Notes: generated by a model from the letters alone, not told the origin. Counted from the stretch's first letter, positions 10,924 through 22,387 are shown. The stretch is 64,000 nt of DNA from Tetradesmus obliquus (GCA_030272155.1 CP126191.1:1014501-1078500), one strand, 5' to 3'. Numbers and translations are program-made.

Positions 10924-11384
10924 GTGGATGTTTGGTGTGTGTGAAATGACAGCTGCTCCTGCTGTTTCCAGCAGTGCTGGTACTGCTGGTGGTGCTGCTG
11001 CCCCTGGGGCTGCTGCTGCTGCTGAACCAACTGCTAACTGCTGCTGCGCAGCTGCTGTGTTGAAGTTGAGCTGCAGCAGCTCCTGCGCTGCTTGCATGTG
11101 TGTGTCAGGCGCAAAATCATCAATGGACTGCCAGAGCGGCTTCCCTGGTTTGATGGTAATGCTTCTGACAAGCGCAGCATGCCTGGCTAGCCACTGCGCA
11201 AAGCTGCTGAGCTGAGGTGCGGCAGCATCAAGCACCACTGCTGTGTTGCAAGCACTGCACTGCTGCACTGCCTCCCTCCAGTCTCTGCACACACCGGCTG
11301 CTGAGCACAGCACTTGGGGGTGGCTGCTGAGGCATGGGTGCTCAAAGCGATGGACAGGCCCTCCATGAGCTTGCCTGCTGCCTC
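9496..11384 (-). pseudogene. F-box-like/LRR gene with two in-frame stops
   Basis: One minus-strand frame runs from an acceptor after a T-rich tract (exon start 11384) to 9496, broken only by TAA at 10171-10173 and TGA at 9871-9873; the three open pieces are in the same register. The N-terminus (HPCLSSHPQVLCSAAGVCRDW) looks like a weak F-box. A 16-residue poly-Q tract and leucine-rich repeats (LPALQHLAL, LTSLTELEASDC) follow. The last third (LTGLTRLKD, LHVWRAEHGVG, LQHLCLFDCGLQLD) is closely related to the intact copy at 44384-45202, which has no stop at the matching positions. The simplest reading is a recently inactivated paralogue. Stop readthrough or an assembly error are alternatives. The 5' exon was not found. 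Confidence 0.7.
10873..10920 (-). repeat. (CAG)16 tract encoding poly-Q
   Basis: A pure trinucleotide tract inside the preceding LRR frame, reading CTG on the plus strand. Confidence 0.9.
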
Positions 11385-11399
11385 CTGAAAAAAACGCAG

Positions 11400-12271
11400 C
11401 GCAGGTGCACAGGCAGCAGCAGCAGCAGCCACACTGGTGAGGGCCCGATCTGCTGTTCAGCGTGTGATCTACAACAATGAGCGCTGCAAACTGTTTCTGC
11501 TTGGGTGTGGAAGCGTGCTCGGCCTCAACTCAGGCTGTTGGGGCAGCTGCTGTCCTTCCATGCTGCGTTGCTGCGCGAGGCTAGCAGCAAGGCCGGATGC
11601 TGTGCCACAGCACCTGAGTACTACATATGTTAGATTATTAGTAACAGGAGGCGCTTTCAGCAAACGCGGCCAATGGTGAATGGCAAGGGCAGTTTTCTTG
11701 AGTCCAAGGTAAGGAACCGATGAACCTCAGAAGACGTATTCAAGACGCATAAGTGGATAATCGTATTTTGATGCTGACGCTGGGCGCCGTGCACATGTAA
11801 GCTGCCTTCTCTTAAACAGGCCCCCGGGGTTTAGGCTGGGGCGGAAGGCGTTTTTGAACAGCAGAAGTCGAGTGGGTCCAGCACCGGTCAAACTCGCCGT
11901 TTCAGAGTGCACATACCTCAAGTAAGCGCTGATTGGTACATCAGAGAACATCAACGATACCTAGGCCTTTGATTTGAGCTCACTGTGCTCCCCTCCAGCA
12001 TGTTGATAAGAGACCCTGCTGGTGCGCACCTGCGAGGTGCATTCAACAGAGCGATCCTGTTGCCGCAGAAATTGTTTGCTGCAGCAAAACACCAGAAGCA
12101 TCCGCCTATTGCAGGTTATAGTGTATAATCTGCTCGTAGAGCTCGCAATGAGCCGACACTGCAGTAGAAAGCCGCTAGGTACAGCCCAATTGGGCTGGTT
12201 GCAACCATGCTGCTGGCAAGTAACAACCGCAACCTGCTGTTGAAGGAGTGCTTTGCTTATTATGAGAGGAT
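11400..12271. other. Spacer within the LRR block
   Basis: No gene recognised on either strand. It holds the promoter side of the 9.5-11.4 kb pseudogene and the 3' flank of the next minus-strand gene. Confidence 0.4.
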
Positions 12272-12298
12272 AGTTACATGTGGGTCCTGGCACCATCT
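12272..12298 (-). repeat. 27-nt 3' UTR element shared with 21601-21627, contains TGTAA
   Basis: Read on the minus strand, 27 bases match the plus strand at 21601-21627 without mismatch, and both include TGTAACT. It lies about 220 bp after the stop of the C1A/LRR gene, the position expected for a poly(A) signal (TGTAA at 12274-12278). Confidence 0.75.
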
Positions 12299-12519
12299 TG
12301 CTTAGGCGCGTTCAACAACTACAGTTGCTTGCAGGGATGGCTCTTGCTACAGATGCAGCTTGCCAGCGACGACAAATGATGCGTGGCTCTGCAGCCATGC
12401 GTTTACTGCAATACCATGCAACTGAGCTCTTGCTGCTGGCACAGCATCAGTAAAGCGCACAGCAGCGACTAAAACCGTCGTTTTACAGTTGCTGTCAGCA
12501 GAATCCTTTGATTTGGGAG

Positions 12520-15500
12520 TCAATCTCCAGTGACTGAACGCGCTTCCAAGATGCAGGGAGGCAGCCCTCCAAGTTGCTCCATAAGGAAACCCTCTTTCAA
12601 TTCATGCATGGCAGACCAAGAGGCAGGCACGGTCCCAACAAACCGGTTCAAGCGCAAGTGCAGCTCTTCAAGTCCCGTCAGCGCCTTCCACGCGTCAGGT
12701 AGGGTGCCAGTCAGATCATCGTCCGATACTGACAGGGTTTGCAGCTTGCTCAGCCTGCCAAGTGCGGCAGGCATGGTGCCTTTGAAAGCGTTGGTGTGCA
12801 GTGTCAGACGTCGCAGATGCTTTAAATCGCCCAGCCACGAAGGCACCGTGCCAGTCAGTGCGCTTCCTCCAGCTCCTTTGCCCCCGCTACCGGCCAGGCC
12901 TAGCTCTTCCAGTGACGCCAGCGCCTTGAAACTATCTGGGATGTGTCCTACCAGCATATTCCATTTGACGTTCAGCACCTTCAAGTTGACGAGGCTGCCC
13001 CAAGATGGGGGGATTGTGCCGGTAAGCTGGATCCTCCACAACTGAATTACTTGCAGCTGCTTCAGGTTTGACCAATCTGCAGGGAGCGTACCACTGAACC
13101 AAGACTGATGATGAAAGTCTATTGATGTCAAGCCATCAAGCCCAGAAAAGGCAGCTGCAGGTGGCAGAGTACCTTGTAAGGTGTCCATGAGAATTGACAA
13201 CTCACAATGTGTAGATTGATGTCACGGTGGTTTGCCAAATTTACCGTCTGCACACAATACTCCAGACCACTTGCGATAGCCGCCGTTGGTACCTGCAACC
13301 CTGGTCCACCAGCTGAGTGCATTTGACGGATCAATGGCCTCCTTCATCTTCAGCAACGCCTCAAGTTGGCTGTCACCCGAGGGCAGTTGCACACAGGTGA
13401 GGCTGGCTTGAACCCGGACGCAGCAATCATTGCTGTTCCCGGCCCCATGACATTGATTGTGCCTGTGATGAGACACAGTGATCAAACACCGCGCGTTCTC
13501 AGCACAGGTGACACACCTGCAACCTCAAACCTGTGTCTGACACTGCTGCACGCACAGGCGTTGCTGTCACTATTCGGGACGCTTGAAAGTGTTGCGGTCG
13601 CAGCAGCAGCCGTGACTTACGCTGCAACAGGCTGGCGTATGCATGCATGCTGCAGCAACGCATGCAGTGCATCACACATTTAGTTTGCAACTCAAAACCT
13701 CACCTTGCTTGGGGTTGCACAGCAGCAGCTACACTCCCTGCAGAGATGCATCCAGGTCCTTAACCTGCCCGGTGTTGTCCAGCATGAAGGCGTCAAGGGG
13801 GATGCCAGCCAGCCACGCAACCTTGGACAGGTAGTCACCAGATCGCGCCTGCAGCAACCAGAGCTTGCGAATGGAAGCAGCCACCAAACAAGCACACGTG
13901 CAATGCATATTCCCAGGGACCCCATGCACATGCACAGCGCGTCATGCTGACCGTTGCGCTACTAATATTGCACAATACAGCGCACACACATTGTTGCTCA
14001 TGTTGAGGCGCCACTGACGTAACAGCATATGCAGTAACCCACCTTGTACCAGTAGCAGTTGGCACGTGGTCAGGTGACACTGGCAGCTGCAGTGCTCCAG
14101 GCAAGCTGCTGGGCGTCCACATGATACCATAGGCCTCTCCCTTGTCTGCTGCTAAGATGGCACACACTCCATATGCCACCTGAGCACATGGCAGCAGCCA
14201 CAAAAGCCCAATGACTCAACCCGCCAACCTGCAGCAACTGCTGAGGTGGCAGTCGAGGTACACGCCAAAAGAAACACGGCAGCAAAGCATGCACGCCGGA
14301 TGGGCGGTTTTGATGTGCACATGCTGCTGCAAGGCTGGTTCGAGCTCATGGCTGGCCATGTGCTGCTGCACCCACCTTGAACAGACCTATGTATCCCCAA
14401 CTGCTGCCATAGCTGTTCCTGGCAACCCAGTACTGCTGCTCATTGTTGTAGCCAACCTGCAAAATAGTACGGCAGGAGCATGTGTTTGGTGACCTCTGAA
14501 TGCACATGATTTGTTGAAGATGGCAGTTTTGCATGCACCTATGTCAGCCATGAGACACCCGACATTCAAGGATGAAATGAAATGCAGTGCTCGCATCACA
14601 AGGAGGCAAATAGGAGCTGCCAGGGAGGTTGTGCTTGCTTGACGCATGCGGTATTGCTGTGATGTGCTGCCTGTGCGGTGCTGTGCGCACAGCAGCGCAC
14701 AGGCAGCACACCACAGCAAGCACTGCTTTCGGCCTTACCAGAGTGATCGCGTGGTAGTACTGGAAGTAGGCGCTGGCACTCGGCCTGTACACTGCCCGTG
14801 CATTGTGCCTGTCAGCAAAGAAGGACTCACAATCGCTGTACACCTGCAGAAGCAGCGGCGGCAGGGACAACCAACATATGCACGTGTCGTATGAGGCGTT
14901 GCATCATACACCACTGGCTGTGTGTTTAGCTATTGCCGCACATGTTGTCAAACCCGAGCAGTTTGCGCAGCGCGGGCGGGCTGGTGTACAAATCTAGATC
15001 ATCATGCGCAGATAGCAGCTGCAGAGCAAGTTGACTCACACCAAAGCGTGAGACCACAGATCCGTACTGCCGTATGTGCCGCTGCGCCTTCCACACAACT
15101 GTGATGCGCTGCGAGCTGAACTTTCCACGGCCTGCATGCGTGCTGGGTTGCTGCAGGAACCCTTGCACAACGCTTCTGCTGATTGGTCCCCAACAGTATC
15201 GGGCTTGTAAGGTAGGCATGCTGCAGTGGGCAGCTTCTGCCCTCGCTGTTGCAGCTGCTGCAGGGCATCCTGCAGACTCCAGCCAGCATCTCAGCTCCTG
15301 ATGGGTGCATTGGGAGTGCAAAAGAACAGCGCTTGCACGCTGATGCTGCACTGCTGCACATCAACCTGCAGGGCTGCTGCCATGGCTGTCTCTGCTGCTG
15401 CTGCCACAGCAAAGGCAGTGCAAGCATTCAGCCTGGTCCTGTGCAGGTGCAACCAGCTGTGTTCCACTGCTGCTGATGCTGTAGTAAGCTTGAGGTGACG

Positions 15501-15951
15501 TGGCAAGGTACAACTGTGCGTGTGCTTCTGTTGTGCTTGTTCCTTGAGCAGCACATAGGCTGGCGCTGCTGCCACTTGTGCCACATGCTGCTCTTGGCTT
15601 CTGTTTGTATGCGCGCTTCCATGACTGACTGTTCTTGTACTGCTGTTGCAGCTGCGTCAGCGTGTTGCTGGCCCCAAACTGGAGTTCATGCGCGGGCAGC
15701 AAGCCCTGACCTGAGGTAGTGGCTGGCACAGCAGCATGTGAGTCAGCAGAAGCACCACCTGATACTGACACACGCACATGAGGCAATCAGATGCGGGTTA
15801 CAGGCACATGTATGCATTTTTTGAAGCCAATGTGTTGACTAAGTAGGCACTGCACACCCCTATTGCTTGTTCCGGAATGCCCATCCCCAGCACCTGCAGC
15901 TTGACAGACAGCACAGGCCCAGATGATGACAATCAGCAGCCAGGGCAACAT
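12520..15951 (-). pseudogene. Secreted C1A cysteine peptidase-LysM-like-LRR gene, inactivated
   Basis: From ATG at 15951 a signal peptide reads MLPWLLIVIIWACAVCQAAG. Papain-family pieces follow in order: catalytic Cys region (ACTAFAVAAAAE, near 15400), the helix HIRQYGSVVSRFGV (near 15050), exon 14738-14843 with the His region (YFQYYHAITL), and exon 14376-14456 with the Asn region (YWVARNSYGSSWG). A LysM-like segment (SGDYLSKVAWLAGIPLD, then LLLCNPKQG) lies near 13720-13850. An LRRNT-like segment (LEALLKMKEAIDP, WSGVLCADGK) lies near 13240-13390, and plant-type repeats (LTGTIPPSWGSL, LTGTVPSWLGDL) fill 12520-13200. Lesions: TGA at 15291-15293 inside RS*DAGW, TAG at 13729-13731 inside LQGV*LLLC, and apparent frame shifts before the Cys, before KFSSQRI and at the LRRNT join. 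That this is one gene and not two adjacent ones is inferred from strand, order and phase. Confidence 0.6.
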
Positions 15952-16099
15952 TTTCTCGCCCAACTGTTTGTCAAGTTGCGTCCACGGTCGTAAATGCCCC
16001 GCAGCGCAGCTGCAATCTCGAACAGCTCTAGCCATGCAATCAAACCGCACTGGTGGTGTTGCGATGAACAAAAACTTTGCAGCACGCTGCATTTGATTT

Positions 16100-16537
16100 A
16101 AGTAGTGAGGGAAGCTGTGAGGGGGCGGTTTAGCTAAATCTGAGGCACCCAGTTTATAGTTCGTATGTGGAGGAGTGACGACGCCTACCGGCGGTCAGCT
16201 GTTGTCTACAGGCTGGAAAGCATCAGTGGATCAACCTGTTGCACGCATCATGTGCATCCTGTGCCACGGTGGCCTCAAACTCCAGCACAATGGCACTGTT
16301 GCAACAGTACGGCAACTGCACTGCTTTCAACAACAACATCAAGACCAGCAGGGCGACACCACCTTCAACAATAGATTCGAAAAACAACAACAAACAAACA
16401 ACACACTAGCAGTGCAGCAGCTGTCACCCAAGGCACGTGGTGCCCTGCCTCAGCTCGCCGTTGACAGCTGTTACGAGTTGCCCAACTGCTGCTGCCAGCA
16501 TTGCTGCTGTGTTGCCTCTGACTCAACATATCATCTT
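16100..16537. other. Spacer between two minus-strand LRR genes
   Basis: No coding signal recognised. It should include the 3' UTR of the F-box/LRR gene to the right and the promoter of the C1A-like gene to the left. Confidence 0.35.
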
Positions 16538-18535
16538 CTACTCTTTTTCATCTTCTTGATACTCGTCATCAGCAACACCATCCAGCTGGCATAAGGCAGA
16601 GCGCTCTGCCGTGTACTCGACATTTGCCCTGCAGCCCGCCACCTGCACCTCCACACCAAGCATACCATTCAGCTGCCGCCAGCCAGCCAAAGACAGCGTC
16701 TGGCTGAAGAACACTCCCAGCCTGCCCTGCACCTGCATTCTGTGCCCTAAAACCTCCACAGCAACAGCATCATCCACCACATCACCGCCAACCGCCAGCT
16801 CGGTCAACGCAGTCAACGCGGTCAACGCAGCCATGTCCGTGTCAGGCGCCACCATATTGGTCAGCCACAGCTGCTGCAAGTTGGGGGAGCAGCGCACCAA
16901 GCTGGCTACATCACCCTGCTTCAGCGCCCACATGTTTCGATCTGCTGCTAGAAGCTCCTCTCTATCATGCTCGCCAGACCAAAACATGTTGTCTAGGCCA
17001 TCACCAAACGTCCAGCCCATCTGCAGCTGCAGCAGCCGCGGCAGCTGCACGCCAGGCGCAAACACAGCAGCTCCAAAGCGCGGGTCCAGTTCAACATGCA
17101 GCAGGCTCAACAAAGTCAAGCCAGATGCAGCAAACAGCCATGTGTAGTAGCCAACAACCTGATAACTAGGCCAGCCGAGCACCCCAATCAGCTGCAGCTG
17201 CGGCAGCACTCGTAGCAACACCTCCTCGCCGTCATCAGCAGTAGTGTTTCACCAGAAATCATCGTCGTCGTCTTCCGCTTCGTGCTCTAGCTTGAGGCTG
17301 GTAAGGCCAGTCAGGTGCGACAGCAGCGCCGCCTCCAACCGCACCACATTCACCAGGTCCAGGTGCTGCAGCCGGGTCAAACCAGCAAACATCCCAGGCA
17401 TAGCTTCATTGGTCAGTGTCAGCTGTTGACCGCTTGTGACGTTGGTCACGCGCAGCGCGGTTAGGCTGCCAGGCAGCGCCGCGAATACGCTGCTGTTCGC
17501 GTCCAAGCCTGGGCAGAAGCACAGCTGCAGGTGCTGCAGCTGCTGCAGGCTGCTGAGTGCTGCAAGGTCGCCTGGTTGTAGCAGCTGGCAGTGAAGATCC
17601 AGGCGTGTCAGGTGGGTGAGGGCCCGCAGCGAACCGCCGAGGCCGCAGCTGTCTGCGTCCGCATAGTCCGCAGGGGGCAATGCTGCTGCTGCTGCAGGCA
17701 GCTGAGGTGCACCAGCTGCAACACTGCTAAGGTGCAGGTGCCTCAAACTGGTGAGGGCTGGAAGCCCACATGCGGACATCGGTCGTGCGAAGGTGCAGGC
17801 CACAAGTGACAGCTGTGTGAGCTCCTGCAGAGCTGCCAGCATGCTGCTGCTGCTGCTGCTGCTGCCAGATCCATTGCTGGGTGCGTCACTCTGCAGATCT
17901 GCGTCCCATACTTCGAGGCTTTGCAGCTGTGACAGCTGCTGCCATGGCAGTGACAGGTCTGTGTTGTGCCTTCTGCTGCAATGGTCGCTGGCCTTCAGCT
18001 GTGTAAGGTGTGAGCCATGCTTCTGCAGCCAGGCTGCCAGGCTGCCTGCACGGCTGCTGCGCATGCTGCTGGTATCTTTGTGCTCCTGCTTGTGCTTGTG
18101 CTGTTCCCGACAACCCAGCTTAGTGTCTGTGATGCTGGTGGTCTCTGACACAGCTGCTGCATGCCAAGCACGTGAGACGCATGCACAGCTGCTGATGCGC
18201 TGCCTGGTCTGAACATAGCTGAGGATGTGCGCCAGCACAGCGCTGGGGAAGTCAAACTGCTGAGCTTCCTGCAAGCAGGCAGGCAGCAGCGAGAGGTGAT
18301 CTTTTAGGTGATGTGGTCACAGCTTCAGCAGCAGCATGATGACCGGTTAGTCCGATATGGAGCAGTGTACTGAGTTGTTTTGGGTGGTGCTGCGGTTCAA
18401 AGCTGTTGCTTCTGCTGCTACTGCAGCTGTTGTAACTGCTGCTATGCTGCTGATGCTCATGCACTTTCGTTGACAGCAAGCCGTCCCTTCCATATGAACC
18501 GCCTTGAGGCTCACCCAGTGCGGTTTACTTGCCAT
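16538..18535 (-). pseudogene. F-box/LRR gene with one in-frame TGA
   Basis: A 7-codon first exon at 18515-18535 (MASKPHW, donor GTGAGC) joins in phase to exon 18268-16538. The F-box reads FDFPSAVLAHILSYVQTRQRI and is followed by VSRAWHAAA. Leucine-rich repeats then run through most of the frame (LTHLTRLDLHCQLL, LTRLQHLDLVNVV). TGA at 17249-17251, after a DDDDDFW run, interrupts the frame; the same register continues to 16538 with LRR sequence matching the intact neighbour (LVRCSPNLQQLWL, LTELAVGGDVVDDAV). F-box proteins recruit substrates to SCF ubiquitin ligases. With the stop the product would keep the F-box and lose the last repeats, so a shortened functional protein is possible. Otherwise it is an early pseudogene. 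Confidence 0.7.
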
Positions 18536-18995
18536 TTCTGCGGCTCTGATTTTGCTGTACTTCTTCCAGCTCGCAGCTGTCGGCAAGCGAAGTTCCTGAA
18601 AAGATGCACTCTCCCTATGGACGCGTTGCAACTGGAAACCTCTTGTTGAGCCTTTCTGACTGTTCAAAGCAATGTAGACCTGAATGACAGCTACGTGCAG
18701 CGCGTGCAGCGCACTGGCGTCGATGCGAGATCCTACAAGCTGTCAGCTGTGCAGTGACAAGCCCTAATCATCGGGGTTCCGCGTTTTGGCGGGTACAGCT
18801 GCAGCGTATACTTTCCCACAGCTCACGTCATGATCGTCTAATACCACCACCACTAACAGGCTCGCCCGCGGAACCAGCACCTGCCACACTCTGCCTGAAC
18901 CTGCCAACATGTACGCCTTCACCATCTGTTGATGCAACAATCTGCACAGTCCGTTGATTGCAGCCTCAAGCCTGCTAGTCGCCACACCATCAGCC
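18536..18995. promoter_or_regulatory. Divergent spacer between two F-box/LRR paralogues
   Basis: 460 bp separate the two start codons (18535 minus, 18996 plus). The paralogues are head to head, so this should hold both promoters. No specific motif could be assigned. Confidence 0.45.
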
Positions 18996-19056
18996 ATGAA
19001 TACCATACTGTTACAGGTAAGCAAACGTCTCCAACGCACTTCATGCACCAGCCAGT

Positions 19057-19119
<63 letters not shown>

Positions 19120-21326
19120 CCAGCAGCACCCACAGGGCTTTGCTGCCAGGATGTTTACAGCCATGGGGCAGCACGCATACCGCACAACATTGTGCTATGC
19201 GCTGTTGCCAGCTGCATTACCCCGCACATGGCGTGCAGCAGCATGTCAGGGGTTGGAGCAAGTAGTCTGCCACCAAACCTTGCTCATGCCCCTCATGTGT
19301 TTGCTTGCAGGAAACACCAACTTTCGAGTTTCCCAAGGGAGTGCTGTGTCACATCCTCAGCTTTGTAGACACACAGCAGCGCCTCACCAGCTGCTCTGTC
19401 TCGCATGCCTGGCACGAAGCAGCGGCAAGCTCCACCCGCGGCATCACAGCAAGCTCACTGCATGATTTGAGAGACCGCTGCCCTGCTACAGACGAACCTG
19501 ACCACCTGCAACACCAGGCAGATAAACCGATCACTGTTGAGATTGATAGGCCCGGCTCGCTGGCACTGTGGCTGCACAGGCATGGCAGCAACCTCGCGCA
19601 GCTGACAGTCATAAAAGACAGCAGCAGTGAGTGGGGCTGGCGGCCGTGGTTCAGCGTGCGGCGGCGGCTGGAGTGGCCTGTGCCCTGGCAGCAGCTCTCA
19701 CAGCTGCGCAGCCTGGGCATGCAATGCATACTTGACCCCAACAGCAGCAGCAGCAGCAGCAGCAGCGACGGCACCAGCAGCTGCTGCGGCAGCCTTGCTG
19801 TGCTGTGCAAGCTTACCAGCTTGACGCTGCGCTGCTGCAGCTTCAGCAGCTCCTTGCATTCACTCGGGCTGGCCAGCCTGACTCAGCTGAGGCACCTGGG
19901 GCTGTATTCAGTGGTGGCTGGGGAGGGGGAGGATCTGCAGCCAGGGCCAGCTTGTGCGGCAGTAGTAGCAGCTGCAGAGGCGAGATCAGCGAATCAGCAA
20001 GAAGATGCACCGCCAGCAGAACTAGCAGCGGCAGCAGGAGCAGAGGAGGAGCATGCCGCTGCAGCACCAGCAGCAGCAGAACCTGCAGCAGCAGAACAAG
20101 AAGAGGTGTTAGTAGATGAAGAGGAGCAGCAGATAGAAGTAGATGAAGAGGAACAGCAGATAGAAGCACAGGAGTGGTGGGAGCCGGAGGATGAGGAGGC
20201 AGAGTTTCCTAAAGCAGCAGTGCATTTTCCGCCTGCGCAGTTCCTGCGCTGCGGCGTGGGCAGCTGCCTAGGTGACCTGGTGCAGCTGACACACCTCTAC
20301 TTGGGCTGCCTGCGGCTGCTGCCAGCTGACCTGGTAGGCCTCAGCTGCCTGCAGCAGCTGAGGGAGCTGGAGTTTTGCATGTGTGGCGGGCTGCAGCGGG
20401 CAGCAGGTGCACTGGTAGAGCTTCCTGCAAGCCTGACAAGCCTCAAGATCATTTGCCATGTGAACTTGCAGTGGCTGGAGTTCACAGATGCGCGCATGCC
20501 CGGCATCTTCAACAGCGTGGGCAACCTGCAGCACCTAGAGCTATACGATGCACTGTCGCTGGACCCGCAAGTGCTGACCCGGCTGCCTGCGCTGACCTGC
20601 CTGAGGATAGAGCAGTACGACATTAAGGGGTTCCTTGAGTTTGATCCGCCTGGTGAAGCAGGGGAGATGGCATGGATGACAGTCCTGCCTCAGCTGTCCC
20701 AGCTGCAGCAGCTGCAGCTGAGCTGTGTGCTGTATGGTGGCGTGCAGGAGCCCCTGCAGCTGTTCAACTACTCTGCGCTGTTCTCGGCAAGTTGTTTGAC
20801 CGCGGTCAACCTGATGGAGTGCGAGTTTGACGCAGGGTTTGGCTGTGCTGTGTTTGCGCCTGATGTTCTGCAGCTGCCACAGCTGCTGCGGCTGCAGATG
20901 GGCTGGGGTTTTGGGGATGACATTGACCGTTTGACCAACTCGGCGACTAATAACTATTATGACAAGGAAGAGTGGCCACTGGGACCTGGTGACATTGGTA
21001 GGTTGGTGCGTTGCTGCCCGCACCTGCAGCAGCTGTGGCTGACCACTGTGGTGGCACCCGGCACACCCATGGGCGCGTTGACTGCGTTGACCGCGTTGAC
21101 CAAGCTGGCGGTTGGCGGCGGTGTGGTGGATGATGCTGTTGCTGTGGGTGTGCTAGCGCAGCTGACGCAGCTGCAGGGGCTGGCTGTTGTGTTCAACGAG
21201 ACCTTGTCAGTATCGGCTTGGCAGCACCTTGAGGAGGTGCTGCCTTGCGGTGCTGTGCTGGGTCAATGCCGGGCGCTGTTTGAGTGGCAGGGGGACGAGC
21301 AGAATGAGCAGCATGCTGCTGATTGA
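18996..21326 (+). CDS. F-box/leucine-rich-repeat protein, intact
   Basis: Exon 1, 18996-19016, encodes MNTILLQ and ends at a GTAAGC donor. Exon 2, 19311-21326 after TGCTTGCAG, continues in phase zero with ETPTFEFPKGVLCHILSFVD, an F-box, then about 630 residues with a TGA stop. Leucine-rich repeats flank an acidic E/A-rich insert (about 20000-20200) that interrupts the repeat series. The C-terminal repeats read LVRCCPHLQQLWLTTVV and LTKLAVGGGVVDDAV. It presumably acts as an SCF substrate receptor; the target cannot be predicted. It is the only member of this cluster without lesions. The 294-bp intron is dominated by a CAG tract, and the 3' end has a decayed copy downstream. Confidence 0.8.
19061..19119 (+). 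repeat. (CAG)n tract in the first intron of the F-box/LRR gene
   Basis: About 19 uninterrupted CAG units lie within the intron, outside any coding frame. Confidence 0.95.
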
Positions 21327-21387
21327 GCACCAGGACTGTTGACAGAGCAATTGCATTTGGAGCCATGCAAGCCATGTTGAAGTACAC

Positions 21388-21480
21388 AGGAGGTGCTGCC
21401 CTGCGGTGCTATCGCTGCCAACTGAGTCAGTGCCGGGCATATTATGAGTGGCAGGGGACGGAGCAGCATGAGCAGTAGGC
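21388..21480 (+). repeat. Decayed copy of the F-box/LRR 3' coding end
   Basis: It repeats the segment around 21234-21326 (GGTGCTGCC, then GCCGGGC, then GAGTGGCAGGGG, then the GAGCAGCATGAGCAG end) with small deletions, just after the real stop codon. Confidence 0.8.
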
Positions 21481-21600
21481 TGATGTAGGATTGTGCACGG
21501 ATACGTACCCCTTGCCTTTACACAGCACTGCACGTTGCAGCTGTATCACGTTTGATTGACGGCGCTCGGTTCTCAAACCTGTTGTGGCTCATACAAAATC

Positions 21601-21627
21601 AGATGGTGCCAGGACCCACATGTAACT
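21601..21627 (+). terminator. Shared 27-nt 3' UTR element with TGTAA poly(A) signal
   Basis: It is identical to the minus strand of 12272-12298 and lies about 275 bp after the F-box/LRR stop. TGTAA at 21621-21625 is a good poly(A) candidate. Confidence 0.65.
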
Positions 21628-21639
21628 GTCCCCTCTCAA

Positions 21640-22266
21640 AACTTTGACGCTCAGCTGCCATGAGCCCATCTGTAGTGTCAGGCTGTGGTGTCTGCAGTAG
21701 TTTGGTTACGTAACGTACGATACAAATCACCATCGTGTCACCAACCAAGCCATAGCCAACGATGCCATGAATCACGGAAGCTGAATGGCGCGAGTACAAA
21801 CATTACCATCACGTGGCTGTGCATCAATGCACAAAGTCGCGCATAGCACTCATTCTGCTCTCCTAGGTCACACCAACAGTCAAACCATGGTTCTGGGCTC
21901 TCAGCAATGCTCAATACCCCAGCAGCTCTGTGAAAATGCTGCCAACAGCAAGTCAATCCCATACCAAACAACACGCTCTTGGTATCCCTGGCAGCAATGC
22001 AGGTTCCCGTTGAACAATCTGCAGTGCACTGCGCACACGTAAAGCATACGTAAAGCACACCCAGCTTCTGCCTGCAGCAGACGACATGACATATAAATGC
22101 TGAAAAAGGCACACCATATTTGGCAGCATACCGTCATGTTGCGCGTGGAGACTGGCTTTAGAACACAGCGCAAATGGTCTCAGCAGAGTTTCACTGCGAC
22201 AACATGTCTGCTGTGGCACACAGCGCAGCGCAAGGCACCACTTACACACGACACAGAGTACACTGC
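21640..22266. other. Convergent spacer between F-box/LRR and SERAC1-like genes
   Basis: No gene recognised; expected to hold 3' UTR of the minus-strand gene. Confidence 0.4.
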
Positions 22267-22354
22267 TCACTCTGCAGCGCGCCCCACCTCATCATCAGCA
22301 GCAGTGGCCTCCTGTGCATCTGCAGCACCAGCACCACTACCACCTTCCTCAACA

Positions 22355-22387
<33 letters not shown>

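Noticed and set aside
10868..11215. Long open frames opposite CAG tracts (poly-C, poly-L or poly-S readings)
   Set aside because: They are shadows created by trinucleotide repeats in the real frame and show no domain; the same holds at 18919-19465, 32505-32864 and 62589-62807.
9496..18535. Alternative nuclear genetic code reading TAA, TAG or TGA as sense
   Set aside because: All three stops occur as interruptions only in LRR/C1A paralogues, while CLPR2 and the borealin-like gene end on TAG, ALG14 and the kinase on TGA and the 39-42 kb gene on TAA at the expected family ends.
12272..21627. The 27-bp match as terminal inverted repeats of a 9.3-kb transposon
   Set aside because: No transposase, no target-site duplication and no other terminal similarity were visible. 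Each copy sits where a 3' UTR signal would be, which explains the opposite orientation.
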